This document shows positions 19,159 to 28,493 of a stretch of DNA of 64,000 nucleotides, in pieces (position 1 is the first letter of the stretch; every line of letters begins with the position of its first letter). Both the position numbers and the translations under genes were made by a program. The stretch lies in the NCBI GenBank assembly GCA_016208495.1, contig JACQXX010000107.1:1-64000 (forward strand), in the 5' to 3' direction. Below the pieces are notes generated by a model. The model was not told the origin of the DNA. It searched no databases and saw nothing but the letters and a program-made list of their open reading frames with translations. Source of the DNA: Acidobacteriota bacterium. Its GTDB lineage: Bacteria > Acidobacteriota > Blastocatellia > Chloracidobacteriales > Chloracidobacteriaceae.

Positions 19159-19905
19159 ATGTCACCACGCACATCCTCAACTTCTCGTCCGCGCATCGGT
19201 TTAGCCCTCAGTGGAGGCGCCGTCCGAGGTCTGGCACACATTGGCGTTTTAAAAGCCCTGGCCGAACTTGAAATTTATCCCGAGATTATTGTCGGTACCA
19301 GCGTCGGCAGTTTGATTGGCGCAGCATTTGCAGCAGGAAAAAACTGGCAGGGCATTGCGGAAATGGCCACATCGGTTTTCTGGCCAAACCTCCTCAACAG
19401 CCATCTGCTCGAACAGTTTTGCGACTCGCACCTTCCGGCAACCTTTGCCGATCTTGAGCACCCGTTTGCCGCCGTCGTGACTTCGATTGTGGATCACCAG
19501 ACGGTGGTCATTCGCGAAGGTCGGCTGGCCACAGCAATCAATGCCAGTTGTGCTTTGCCGTATGTCCGTCGTCCGGTGGTGCGGGACGGAAAATTGTTTG
19601 AAGATGGCGGCACCACGTGCGTGCTGCCGTCAGAAGTATGTCGTCAGTTCGGGGCTGATTTCGTGATTGCGTCCGATGTCTGGGGATATGGCTGGTGCTT
19701 GCGCGTGGTTGGACTTGACCCGGTGACGAGCCAGGTTTTTCCGGAACATTATCGGCGGGCGCTTCAGTCCACCGACATTTTGATCCAGCCGCCAATTCCG
19801 GTGGTTGGGTATCTGCCCGGTCGTCAGGCTGTCCAGGCAATGGTTTCCGAAGGCGAAACTGCTGCGCGTCAGGCATTGCTAGCTTTACAGGAGAATCAGG
19901 TATGA
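19159..19905 (+). CDS. Patatin-like phospholipase (RssA/NTE-type)
   Basis: The product has 248 residues. It is a lipid acyl hydrolase with a Ser-Asp dyad. The oxyanion loop GGAVRG is at about residues 20-25, the nucleophile elbow GTSVG at about 46-50, and the catalytic Asp is in EDGG at about 149. No signal peptide is present, so it is probably cytoplasmic or membrane-peripheral. The start lacks a Shine-Dalgarno; the leader is an (ACCCTGA)n array ending five bases before ATG. The stop overlaps the next gene's start by 4 bp (ATGA), indicating translational coupling to the COG2403 GTPase. Confidence 0.9.
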   Translation: MSPRTSSTSRPRIGLALSGGAVRGLAHIGVLKALAELEIYPEIIVGTSVGSLIGAAFAAGKNWQGIAEMATSVFWPNLLNSHLLEQFCDSHLPATFADLEHPFAAVVTSIVDHQTVVIREGRLATAINASCALPYVRRPVVRDGKLFEDGGTTCVLPSEVCRQFGADFVIASDVWGYGWCLRVVGLDPVTSQVFPEHYRRALQSTDILIQPPIPVVGYLPGRQAVQAMVSEGETAARQALLALQENQV

Positions 19906-21230
19906 ATCGAAAACGCGTTCTGATTTTAGGTGCCGCTGGTCGAGATTTTCATAACTTCAATACTGTTTTTCGCAACCACAACGTGTGTGAAGTGGTTGCC
20001 TTTACCGCCACCCAGATTCCAAACATTGATGGTCGAAAATACCCGGCGGAACTGGCTGGGGGATTTTACCCACAAGGCATTCCAATTTACCCGGAAGATG
20101 ATCTCGAACGATTGATAAGCCGCCTCAAAGTTGATGAGGTGGTTTTTTCTTATTCGGACATTGCTCATCAGGATGTCATGCATCTGGCTGCACGTGTGAA
20201 TGCGGCTGGTGCTGATTTCCGGTTGTTGGGCACCAAAGCCACGATGATCAAGTCCACCAAACCGGTAATTTCGGTGTGTGCGGTTCGAACTGGGTGTGGC
20301 AAAAGTCCGGCTTCGCGGCGCATTGTGCAACTCTTGCTTGATGCCGGTTTGAAGGTGGCGGTCATTCGTCACCCGATGCCATATGGCGACCTGGTCAAAC
20401 AGCGGGTGCAACGCTTTACCACCCTTGAAGATCTGGCCGCTCAGGACTGCACGATTGAAGAAATGGAAGAATATGAGCCCCACCTGATCAAAGGTGTGAC
20501 CGTTTTTGCCGGCGTGGACTATGAAGGGATTATCCGGCAGGCCGAAACCGAAGCGGATGTTATTTTGTGGGACGGAGGCAATAACGACTTCTCGTTTTAT
20601 GTTCCGGATCTGGAAATTGTGATTGCCGACCCACATCGCCCAGGCCATGAGTTGACATATTTTCCAGGTGAGGTCAATCTGCGCCGTGCTGATGTGATCA
20701 TTCTCAATAAAATTGACTCCGCGACACCAGAAGGTATTGCGCTGGTTCGTGCCAACATCCGCGCAGTGAATCCAACCGCGATGGTGATTGACGCTGCGAT
20801 GCCGTTGACAGTTGAAAAACCAGAGGCGATCCGCGGCAAACGGGTTTTGGTGGTCGAAGACGGGCCAACTTTAACGCATGGTTCGATGAAGTATGGAGCT
20901 GGCGTTCTGGCGGCTGAAAAGTTTGGTGCCCGCGAAATCATTGATCCACGACCATATGTGGTCGGCAGTCTGGCCGAGACATTTCATCATTATCCGGGAA
21001 TTGGCCGACTGTTGCCGGCCATGGGCTATGGTGCCGACCAGATGCACGATCTGGCCGAAACCATCAACCGGATTGACTGTGATCTGGTACTGATTGCCAC
21101 ACCCATCAATCTCTCGCGGGTGATTGACATCAAACATCCAACGTGCCGAATTGGCTATGAACTCCAGGAAATTGGTTATCCAACGCTAGTAGATGCCTTG
21201 AATCCACTATTGAAATCAATGGTTAGATAG
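19902..21230 (+). CDS. COG2403 GTPase, cyclic 2,3-diphosphoglycerate synthetase-like
   Basis: The product has 442 residues. The N-terminus is a Rossmann-like domain (KRVLILGAAGRDFHNFNTVF). The P-loop SVCAVRTGCGKS is at about residues 127-138, and IILNKIDS at about 265 resembles the NKxD guanine-specificity motif. WDGGNND at about 225 fits the metal-binding region. Relatives are annotated as cyclic 2,3-diphosphoglycerate synthetase from archaeal thermophiles, but in bacteria the substrate is unknown. It overlaps the patatin gene by 4 bp, and a DDAH-like hydrolase follows 130 bp later, beyond a heptamer hairpin. This neighbourhood suggests a role in nitrogen or guanidino metabolism rather than osmolyte synthesis; that is inference. 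Confidence 0.85.
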   Translation: MNRKRVLILGAAGRDFHNFNTVFRNHNVCEVVAFTATQIPNIDGRKYPAELAGGFYPQGIPIYPEDDLERLISRLKVDEVVFSYSDIAHQDVMHLAARVNAAGADFRLLGTKATMIKSTKPVISVCAVRTGCGKSPASRRIVQLLLDAGLKVAVIRHPMPYGDLVKQRVQRFTTLEDLAAQDCTIEEMEEYEPHLIKGVTVFAGVDYEGIIRQAETEADVILWDGGNNDFSFYVPDLEIVIADPHRPGHELTYFPGEVNLRRADVIILNKIDSATPEGIALVRANIRAVNPTAMVIDAAMPLTVEKPEAIRGKRVLVVEDGPTLTHGSMKYGAGVLAAEKFGAREIIDPRPYVVGSLAETFHHYPGIGRLLPAMGYGADQMHDLAETINRIDCDLVLIATPINLSRVIDIKHPTCRIGYELQEIGYPTLVDALNPLLKSMVR

Positions 21231-21352
21231 GGTTCAGGGTTCAGGGTTCAGGGTTCAGGGTTTTAAATTCCTGTCCTGCTGGTCCTTTTTGTCACTTTGG
21301 TCCTTTCGTATTGTCCTGAACCCCAAACCCTGAACCCTGAACCCTGAACCCC
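21229..21352. repeat. TTCAGGG inverted-arm element
   Basis: The left arm is about four GGGTTCA units (21229-21262), the right arm about five TGAACCC units (21314-21352), and between them lies a 50-bp core rich in GTCCTTT words. The transcript would fold into a long hairpin. The right arm ends nine bases before the next ATG. Confidence 0.85.
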
Positions 21353-21360
21353 AGACTCCT

Positions 21361-22263
21361 ATGCCGCAACCCCACGTCATTACCACACTTGCCAAAGCCC
21401 AGTCACTTGACAAACTCGCCCTTCCGACTCGTCCTGAGCCGTCCAGGATTTTGATGTGCCCGCCAGACTACTTTGAAATCAAGGATGTCAAAAATGCCTT
21501 TATGCAAGGCAACATTGGAACACTTGATAAAGCTCTGGCGCTGGCACAGTGGGACGTGCTGAAAACCACTTTCGAGCAACTTGGAAAACCGGTTGTTACC
21601 ATTGAGCCGATTCCTGATTTGGAAGACATGGTGTTTTCAGCCAATCAGGTACTTCCGGGACTGGATGAAGACGGTACGCCGTATGTGGTGATTTCCCGGA
21701 TGCGCTATCCATCACGGCAACGGGAAATCCCCTTCTATCGCCAGTGGTTTGCCAGTCAGGGCTATCGCATTCTGGAAATCGAACAGCCTGACGTATGCTT
21801 TGAAGGTCAAGGCGACGCCATCTGGCATCCCGGTCGAAAATTGCTCTGGGGCGGGCACGGCCAGCGCACTGATTTTGCCATCTATCCTGAGTTATCTGAG
21901 CGACTTGGTGTTCCGATTATCGCCATGGAACTCAGCACGCCGGAGTTTTACCACCTCGATACCTGCTTTTGTGCGCTCGATGAACAAAGCGTTTTAATCT
22001 ACCCACAGGCTTTCACCAGCGAAGGGCTGGCGTTGATTCATCGCTTTTTTCCACTGGTTATCGAAGCCCCGTCTGCTGAAGCTCATCAAACCTTTGCCTG
22101 CAATGCGTTTGCTTTTGATGGTCGAAAAGTGGTCATCCAGTGGGGAGCGACCAAAACCGTGGCCGAACTGCGTCGGGTCGGTTTTCACGTCACCGAAGTA
22201 GACACCAGTGAGTTCATCAAATCAGGCGGCAGCGTGTTTTGTATGAAGATGGAAGTGTATTGA
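21361..22263 (+). CDS. Dimethylarginine dimethylaminohydrolase/amidinotransferase-like hydrolase
   Basis: The product has 300 residues from the guanidino-group-modifying (pentein) superfamily, COG1834. Catalytic landmarks are FEGQGD at about residue 142 (acidic residues), FYHLDTCF at about 198 (His) and the terminal GGSVFCMKMEVY, whose Cys at about 295 is the nucleophile. The order Glu/Asp, His, Cys is that of DDAH and arginine deiminase-like enzymes, so hydrolysis of a substituted arginine is the likeliest reaction; the exact substrate is not readable. No Shine-Dalgarno is visible, since the (ACCCTGA)n arm occupies the leader. It probably works with the upstream COG2403 GTPase. Confidence 0.88.
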   Translation: MPQPHVITTLAKAQSLDKLALPTRPEPSRILMCPPDYFEIKDVKNAFMQGNIGTLDKALALAQWDVLKTTFEQLGKPVVTIEPIPDLEDMVFSANQVLPGLDEDGTPYVVISRMRYPSRQREIPFYRQWFASQGYRILEIEQPDVCFEGQGDAIWHPGRKLLWGGHGQRTDFAIYPELSERLGVPIIAMELSTPEFYHLDTCFCALDEQSVLIYPQAFTSEGLALIHRFFPLVIEAPSAEAHQTFACNAFAFDGRKVVIQWGATKTVAELRRVGFHVTEVDTSEFIKSGGSVFCMKMEVY

Positions 22264-22605
22264 GAAACTGGGTTCAGGGTTCAGGGTTTTCGGAAGGGAT
22301 GAGGGATGAAGGATGAGGGATGAAAAAATCACTCTGTCACCTTGTCAGCCAGTCATCCTGTCAGAGCTTTGGGTTCAGGGTTCAGGGTTTTCGAATTGAG
22401 TTTCTTTTGTCCCTTCAGTCCTTTTCGTCCTTTTTGTCTTTTCTCTTCTCAGTCGCGGGATTTTCCACCTCAAAAAACCGGGAACCAACTTCCCGTTCTG
22501 GTGTCAAAGTACACAAATCCAATCAGGACAATCTTTTGAAGAAACAACCGCAGGATGTGTGTCTATCCGTCAAGGCCATCGTGTGGGTGGGAGAGGTCTG
22601 TCTAT
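22264..22605. repeat. Intergenic repeat mosaic
   Basis: The stretch holds TTCAGGG units (about 22266-22290 and 22370-22390), a GGGATGA array (about 22297-22322) and a degenerate CTTGTCA array (about 22333-22365). It then has a core with GTCCTTTTTGTC words like the 21229 element. No gene is visible in it. Confidence 0.7.
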
Positions 22606-25071
22606 ATGCACGTCAAAAAATGGTTGATGCGACTGACCACCGCCATGCTGTGTGTGCTGGCGGTGAGTTTTGGGGTGAAATACAGTTGGGAAATGCCGCT
22701 TTCGGCTGTAGTTCAGGCTCAATCTCAGGAAGCGAGTGAAGGTGGGGCGCTGATTATTCTGGATGAAAAACAACATCCAGTTGGGCAATGTGCTCTGAAG
22801 CACACCGCAGTCAACGCTTCGTTGAGTGGCAATGTGGGTCGAGTCACGGTTGAGCAAACTTTTGTCAATCGGCACTCCAATCGCCTCGAAGCCGTTTATA
22901 TCTTTCCGCTTCCGCAAATGGCAGCGGTTGATCGAATGACGATGAATATTGGAGGTCGTGTGATCGAAGGTGAAATCCTGTCACGCGAAGAAGCCGCCCG
23001 ACTTTTCAAACAGGCACGTGACAATGGTGAAACCGCTGCCTTGCTTGATCAGGAGCGGTCAAATGTTTTCACCCAGTCAGTGACGAATATCCCGCCTGGT
23101 GCAACTGTCGTTATTTCAATCAGTTATGTTGAAACCTTAAAATATGAGGATGGTGAATACGAGTTTGTTTTTCCAATGACAGTTGGGGAACGCTACATTC
23201 GGGGTCAATCGCCACCTGATTCAGAAACAAAAGGATTGGCCGTGACAGTTCCTGATGCAGCCCGTGTTACTCCACCACTGTCAACTCGTCCAGGTCATGA
23301 CATTTCCCTCAAGCTTCAAATTGATGCCGGAGTTCCGATTCAATCGGTTGTTTCACCTACGCATCGGGTCATCCTGGATCAATCGAAAACCATGAGCACT
23401 GCCGCGCTCCATCTCAAAGCGGAGGCTGAGATTCCAAATAAAGACTTTATTGTGCGGTGCAAGGTGGCTGGTCCAGCCGTAACACAGGGAGTGCTGACCC
23501 ACAACGGGCCGCTTGGCGGGTATTTCACATTGATGGTACAGCCACCATCAGAAATTCGGGAAAAAGATCTGACACCAAAGGAGCTGGTATTTGTCCTTGA
23601 TACTTCCGGGTCAATGGAAGGTTTTCCAATCGAAAAAGCCAAAGAAGCCATGGATCACGCGCTCAACGGTTTGTATCCGCAAGACACCTTCAACCTGATT
23701 ACTTTTGCCGGAGACACTCACATTTTGTTTCCGGAACCTGTTTCGGCAACACCTGAAAATTTGGCGACAGCCCGTACCTTTCTCAAATCCCGGTCTGGCA
23801 GTGGTGGAACGGAAATGATGAAAGCAATTCGTGCCGCGCTTGAGCCGTCAGATTCGCAAAATCATCTTCGAGTCGTATGTTTTATGACCGATGGCTATGT
23901 CGGAAATGATCTGGAAATCCTCAGCGAAGTCAAAAAACACCCGAATGCCCGCGTGTTTTCATTTGGAATCGGCAGTTCGGTCAATCGGTTTTTGCTTGAA
24001 GAAATGGCGCGGCTCGGGCGCGGAGAAGTTGAATTTGTGGGGCTTGAGGATGATGGTTCGGCGGCGGCGCAGCGATTTCACGAACGAGTTCGCTCGCCGT
24101 TACTGACTGATATTTCAATTGATTGGGGAAGTTTACCGGTAAAGGATGTCTATCCAGTCAATATTCCGGATTTGTTCAGTGCCACACCAGTTGTGGTTAC
24201 AGGAAGGTTTAATGGGCAGGCTCAGGGCGAAGTTGTGCTCCGTGGAAAGGTGGCTGGGCGGCCAGTTGAGCAGCGAATCCAGATGGAATTACCCGCCACT
24301 GAACCCCGGCACGACGAACTGGCAACGTTGTGGGCCCGGCAGCAACTCCGAGAGTTAATGCGTGAGGACTATGAGGGTTTCCAATACGGAAGGGTATCGT
24401 CCGATCTGGAAGCCAGGGTCACGCAGCTTGGTCTGAAATATCGGTTGATGACACCGTTTACTTCATTTCTGGCGATTGATCGTGGTCCAGTTCAAGGTGG
24501 CAAACTTGAAAAGGAACAGGTTCTGGCAGCAGCCCCAGATAAAGGAGATGGCGACGGATCCGTCGGTCCTCAGGGGCCGGCGACTGGTTTGGCAGGGTTT
24601 GGAGATGGGGATGGGGATTTTGGGGATGGGGAAGCCTCCGGGGCAGTTGCGTCTCCAGTGTTTGCTCCACCGAGGGAGGCACCAAAAGAGATCGTGAACA
24701 CGCCTCCGCCTGCGAAGATAAGCTGTGCTGACCCAAATTTGTTACCTATGCCCGCACCCCCGCCCCCGCCAGGCAGACAACCTGCCCCACCTTCAGTTGT
24801 GAGACGAAGCGAAGGCGTTATGCGCGGGAATGCACTCACTCGGGTCACGCCCGAATACCCGAAGCTTTCTGCACGGGTTGCGGGGGATGTTGTGGTTGAA
24901 CTTGTAATTGACGAAAAAGGGAATGTCGAAAGCGTGCGTGTTGTTTCCGGCCATGCCTTGCTGCGACAGGCGGCTATCAATGCTGCCTGGCAGTGGAAAT
25001 TCAAGCCCACGTTGCTCAATAAAGTTCCTGTCAAAGTCACAGGGATTCTGACATTTCGATTTACCCTGTAG
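22606..25071 (+). CDS. Exported VIT-VWA protein fused to a TonB C-terminal domain
   Basis: The product has 821 residues from the ATG at 22606, chosen because GGGAGAGG lies about 9 bases upstream and a signal peptide follows (WLMRLTTAMLCVLAVSFGV). A VIT domain occupies about residues 40-175, with GRVTVEQTFVNRHSNRLEAV and YIFPLPQ. A VWA domain at about 305-480 has the MIDAS motif DTSGSM and a later MTDG. A Gly/Asp- then Pro-rich linker (about 620-725, PAPPPPPGRQPAPP) leads to a TonB C-terminal fold at about 735-821 with VTPEYPKLSARVAGDVVVEL and AINAAWQWKF. VIT-VWA proteins are common, but the TonB end suggests anchoring across the periplasm or contact with an outer-membrane partner. No TonB-dependent receptor is nearby. 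Confidence 0.9.
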   Translation: MHVKKWLMRLTTAMLCVLAVSFGVKYSWEMPLSAVVQAQSQEASEGGALIILDEKQHPVGQCALKHTAVNASLSGNVGRVTVEQTFVNRHSNRLEAVYIFPLPQMAAVDRMTMNIGGRVIEGEILSREEAARLFKQARDNGETAALLDQERSNVFTQSVTNIPPGATVVISISYVETLKYEDGEYEFVFPMTVGERYIRGQSPPDSETKGLAVTVPDAARVTPPLSTRPGHDISLKLQIDAGVPIQSVVSPTHRVILDQSKTMSTAALHLKAEAEIPNKDFIVRCKVAGPAVTQGVLTHNGPLGGYFTLMVQPPSEIREKDLTPKELVFVLDTSGSMEGFPIEKAKEAMDHALNGLYPQDTFNLITFAGDTHILFPEPVSATPENLATARTFLKSRSGSGGTEMMKAIRAALEPSDSQNHLRVVCFMTDGYVGNDLEILSEVKKHPNARVFSFGIGSSVNRFLLEEMARLGRGEVEFVGLEDDGSAAAQRFHERVRSPLLTDISIDWGSLPVKDVYPVNIPDLFSATPVVVTGRFNGQAQGEVVLRGKVAGRPVEQRIQMELPATEPRHDELATLWARQQLRELMREDYEGFQYGRVSSDLEARVTQLGLKYRLMTPFTSFLAIDRGPVQGGKLEKEQVLAAAPDKGDGDGSVGPQGPATGLAGFGDGDGDFGDGEASGAVASPVFAPPREAPKEIVNTPPPAKISCADPNLLPMPAPPPPPGRQPAPPSVVRRSEGVMRGNALTRVTPEYPKLSARVAGDVVVELVIDEKGNVESVRVVSGHALLRQAAINAAWQWKFKPTLLNKVPVKVTGILTFRFTL

Positions 25072-25082
25072 TCAGTCACCCG

Positions 25083-25115
25083 AGTGGATGGCCCCGTCAG
25101 GCGGGGGCATCCACT
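25083..25115 (+). terminator. Hairpin after the VIT-VWA-TonB gene
   Basis: AGTGGATG and CATCCACT, with a flanking CCCC/GGGG, form a 13-bp stem 12 bp after the stop codon. No strong T-run follows on the plus strand, so it may be a processing or bidirectional stem rather than a full terminator. Confidence 0.55.
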
Positions 25116-25145
25116 TAAATTATTAAAACAAGATAATATGTTGTT

Positions 25146-25509
25146 CTATTCAGTTGAAAGCTGGGCTAAAAACTCAGTTTGAAAGCGATGGGCTTCGCTG
25201 AGTGCATCTGGAGCGGCAAGTCGTGGCCAGGCATTTCTTAGTCCCTGGGCTTTTGTTTGATAGTCACGCTGTGTTTTGCGAATCCGAGTTGCCTTTGATT
25301 GCTGGCTCAGTCGCGCTTCTGGAGCCGGGTAACACTCAATACCTCTTGAAACGGCCTGATCATTTAGAAATAAAGCTGCAACCACCCAGGCTTCAGTGTT
25401 TGAGGACAAACTCGCGGCGACCTTCCAGGATAGAATTCAGGGCTGCTTCAATCACGATTTTGTCTGTCGGTCCTTCGGCGGCTAAGGCAATGCGTAAAGA
25501 GTCAGACAT
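25146..25509 (-). pseudogene. Decayed TOPRIM-like/DUF4276-type partner of the ATPase
   Basis: Two pieces of one protein are visible in different frames. The 5' piece starts at an ATG at 25509 that overlaps the ATPase stop by 8 bp. It reads MSDSLRIALAAEGPTDKIVI and stops at 25393 after 38 codons; the AEGPTD motif is the usual start of this family. The 3' piece, in another frame from about 25406 to 25146, reads TEAWVVAALFLNDQ, IECYPAPEARLSQ and TRIRKTQRDYQ, typical of its C-terminus. The middle of roughly 80-100 residues is missing, so an internal deletion with frameshift inactivated the gene. Such partners normally act as the effector of the ATPase. Confidence 0.7.
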
Positions 25510-26692
25510 TAGGAACGCCTCCAAGCAAGCTTGTCATCCACATGCGAGAAAGTGTCCATTCGGCGTTTGGTCGAGCTTTGAGGGCTGTTGCTAAATCAAT
25601 GTGTCTCACAACTGTGTGCCCGTGGTTATTTCTATCTACTGTAAAAAGCCGGATTTCTGGATTATTCAGTGGTAAGCCATCCAGAATCGCTGGATTATGA
25701 ACCGTGATGAGCCATTGTTGTTTTTTCTCAAGCCTGACAGTCCACGAACACAAAGCCGTCATAAGCCTTTGTGCAAGACGAGGATTGAGCGCCTGATCCA
25801 GATTGTCAACAGCAAGGCAGGAAGGTGATTTGGGATGGAGCGCAAGCACAGCGGCAAAAAGGATGTAGAGTGCTCCTTCGCTGGCATCATATCCGGTCAA
25901 TTTATTTCGCCTTTTGGCCATAAATCGGTCTTCAAACTTAATTACCTGAGGAGACCGTGCCGCTGACGGAGATAGTGGAAGCCCAATTGAAGGACCTGCG
26001 GAAAAATCACTGGCCCAATCAAGCAGGTCACGGACTTCGTCAAGAACCTCAAGCAAAAGGTTCTTTTTTTTTGCAGCCGACAGTATCTCTGTGATTGTTT
26101 CAGGTAACCGCCCACCCGCCAATCCTACAGGCAGTTGCGATTGTTGATCTTGAACAAGACTTCGTAAGGTCGGTGTGTTGGGGCAATGAATACGATATCC
26201 TCGAAGCTCGTCCATAAGAGTTAATGCCGCATCCCCAGGTTCCAGATTTACAACCCCAAGTGCGGCTAAACCTTGTTCTTGATTGCGCTTACCGTGTGTT
26301 TTAACTCCACGAGTTACGACCTTTTTGCCTTCAGCGCCGTTAAGTCTCTCGGTTTTAAATCGCCAGGCTGGCTCAGGATCTGAAATCGGATTCCAGAGAT
26401 TTACTTCATAACGTGCTCCTTCATTTGAGGTGGCACCAAATGTGAGATGAGGTACTTTATCTTTCGTGGGGAAAGCCGCTTTGTAGAGTTTTGGCACCCC
26501 AGGTCGGACCCCACGCCGTAACAGAGCTTCGTCATCTACTCGACCTGATGCCGCAGCACCAAGTACTCCCAATCCCTCTAGCAAATTGCTTTTTCCGCTC
26601 CCGTTTGCACCGATGAAAACATTGATTTGGCCAAGTTCCAATTCAAGCTTTACCAGCGACTTAAAGCGTTCGATTTTCAGGGTTCGAATCAT
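25502..26692 (-). CDS. AAA/ABC-type ATPase (AAA15/21, SMC-like)
   Basis: The product has 396 residues from the ATG at 26692. The N-terminus MIRTLKIERFKSLVKLEL is typical, and Walker A is GANGSGKSN at about residues 30-38. The signature-like GYDASEGALYILFA is at about 285, the Walker B region SCLAVDNLDQALNPRLAQ at about 310, and a His switch in LITVHNPAILDG at about 345. These ATPases pair with a small TOPRIM or DUF4276-type protein in predicted anti-phage modules. Here the partner overlaps by 8 bp but is broken (25146-25509), so the module is probably dead. The gene starts 25 bp after ubiB ends, on the same strand. Confidence 0.85.
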   Translation of the reverse strand: MIRTLKIERFKSLVKLELELGQINVFIGANGSGKSNLLEGLGVLGAAASGRVDDEALLRRGVRPGVPKLYKAAFPTKDKVPHLTFGATSNEGARYEVNLWNPISDPEPAWRFKTERLNGAEGKKVVTRGVKTHGKRNQEQGLAALGVVNLEPGDAALTLMDELRGYRIHCPNTPTLRSLVQDQQSQLPVGLAGGRLPETITEILSAAKKKNLLLEVLDEVRDLLDWASDFSAGPSIGLPLSPSAARSPQVIKFEDRFMAKRRNKLTGYDASEGALYILFAAVLALHPKSPSCLAVDNLDQALNPRLAQRLMTALCSWTVRLEKKQQWLITVHNPAILDGLPLNNPEIRLFTVDRNNHGHTVVRHIDLATALKARPNAEWTLSRMWMTSLLGGVPNV

Positions 26693-26717
26693 ATTTGAGG
26701 TTTGGTTCAGAGTCTTT

Positions 26718-28211
26718 TCATGCAAAATAAAGTGATACCGCGCTTTTGGCCAGCGTGTAGAACCGGTGCCAGTCAAACTTGCCGGAGCGCACATCGTGCA
26801 GGCTTTGCCACACTTTTTCGCGCAATTTGGCGCTGTCACGCCGGAAGAGAAAATCACGCGCATAGGGCCGGGCGACTTCAAGGAAGTTAAATTCCGGGTT
26901 CATCTGGATGCTGATGCCTTCGAGCGTCATCAACGCCCGCATAATGAAGGTAAACGCCGTCGGAGTGGTAAATGGGTATTTGTAAATGATTTCGCCAAGT
27001 TCGTAGGTCAAATCCTTAAAGCGAACTTCCGAAAGCTTGATGTCAACCTTGCGTTTGAAAAGATCCACCACAATCGGACGAAATTCATCAAGGTTGACTT
27101 CTGGCGAGAGAAATTCGAGGCTGATCAGGTCGTTGACGATGCCGTCGAAGTCCCGGTCAAGAATGTGAAAAAACGCGCTCACCATCTGGCTCTGGAGTTT
27201 GGGTGTAATCCGACCAACCATCCCGAAATCAAAAAATGCCAGCCGGCCATCGCGCATCACCAGAATATTGCCCGGATGCGGATCGGCGTGGAAGAAGCCG
27301 TCTTCAAGAAGTTGTTTAAAATAGGCCCGGTGCATGACCTCGTTGACTTGCCGGGCATTGATCCCAGCCGCAGCCAGTGATTTGGTGTCAGTCACTCGAA
27401 TACCCTGGATAAATTCCATGGTCAAGACCTGGGACGTTGAATATTCCCAGTAAATAATCGGGACGTGAACTTCGGGCCAGGATGCAAAATTTTTCTTAAA
27501 TCGCTCGGCATTGCGGCCTTCCATTCGGTAATCCATTTCTTCATGGATCACCCGTTCAAATTCATCAATCATCCCGAGCCAGTCAGCGCCTTTGAAAAAT
27601 TGAGGGTATCGGAGCAGAAACCGGCCAATCCGGCGCAAAATGGCCAGATCCAGGGTAATCAGAGTTTCCAAATGTGGGCGTTGGACTTTGACGACGACTT
27701 CTTTGCCGTTTTGCAGTCGGGCACGATACACCTGACCCAGACTGGCCGCTGCAATCGGGTCGGGTTCAAAACGGGCAAAGACCTGCTGGGGTGGGCGACC
27801 TAATTCGCGTTCGATGATGGCGTAGGCTTCGCGGTTTGGAAATGGAGGGACTCGGTTTTGCAATTTGGCCAGTTCATCTACATAAGCGACCGGAAGCAGG
27901 TCGGCTCGTGTTCCCAGTGCCTGTCCAATTTTGATAAAGGTTGGCCCGAGTTTGATAAGTCGTTCGCGAAGTCGGGCGGCTTGCCGACGCATTCGCTGTT
28001 CGGTGTTTTCATTCTGGCCGCGTTTTCGCAGCCAGCCACGCAGATCGAAATACAAATACAACCCAAACCCAGCCAAAACCCAGATCACATAGACGAGTCG
28101 GAAGCCATACTCCAGTCGGGACGGCGCCTCCGTCTTGGGTCGAACGGCAGGAAGGGACGCCTGTGTGGCAAGGACCTGAATTTCACTCCTTGAGGGCAAA
28201 ACAGTTGACAT
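26718..28211 (-). CDS. ABC1/UbiB-family atypical kinase
   Basis: The product has 497 residues. It belongs to the protein-kinase-like family that supports ubiquinone/isoprenoid quinone metabolism through ATPase activity. Hallmarks are the KxGQ motif (TFIKIGQALGTRADLLP) at about residues 90-105, the Ala-rich nucleotide loop AAASLGQVYRA at about 152, VVVKVQRP at about 172, HADPHPGNILV at about 305 and the metal-binding FFDFGMVG at about 323. A hydrophobic segment near residues 37-55 (YVIWVLAGFGLYLYF) should anchor it in the membrane. The ATG at 28211 has AAAGGAA upstream. Confidence 0.93.
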   Translation of the reverse strand: MSTVLPSRSEIQVLATQASLPAVRPKTEAPSRLEYGFRLVYVIWVLAGFGLYLYFDLRGWLRKRGQNENTEQRMRRQAARLRERLIKLGPTFIKIGQALGTRADLLPVAYVDELAKLQNRVPPFPNREAYAIIERELGRPPQQVFARFEPDPIAAASLGQVYRARLQNGKEVVVKVQRPHLETLITLDLAILRRIGRFLLRYPQFFKGADWLGMIDEFERVIHEEMDYRMEGRNAERFKKNFASWPEVHVPIIYWEYSTSQVLTMEFIQGIRVTDTKSLAAAGINARQVNEVMHRAYFKQLLEDGFFHADPHPGNILVMRDGRLAFFDFGMVGRITPKLQSQMVSAFFHILDRDFDGIVNDLISLEFLSPEVNLDEFRPIVVDLFKRKVDIKLSEVRFKDLTYELGEIIYKYPFTTPTAFTFIMRALMTLEGISIQMNPEFNFLEVARPYARDFLFRRDSAKLREKVWQSLHDVRSGKFDWHRFYTLAKSAVSLYFA

Positions 28212-28340
28212 GATGTGTATTCCTTTGAATGCTTGGAGGACTCACCACTATATCAAAAAACAAAATAAGCACAAAAGCACGACCACGAAAAGGGTGCTGA
28301 TCCTGATACCTGATACAAAGTGTTTGGTGCTCAGTTTTGA

Positions 28341-28412
28341 AAACCCTGAACCCTGGAAGGATGACTGAATGACAAGGTGACAAGATGACAAGGTGGCAGG
28401 ATGACAAGATGA
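28341..28412. repeat. GATGACAAG-type repeat run
   Basis: Degenerate tandem units of GATGACAAG and GTGACAAG follow a short CCCTGAA unit between the divergent UbiB and TMTC-like genes. No gene is seen in the 282-bp gap. Confidence 0.75.
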
Positions 28413-28493
28413 TTTTTCCTATCCGTCATCGCTCATGACTCATCGCTTCCGAAAATCCTGAACTCTAAACCCTGGTTTTCAAACCCTGAACCT

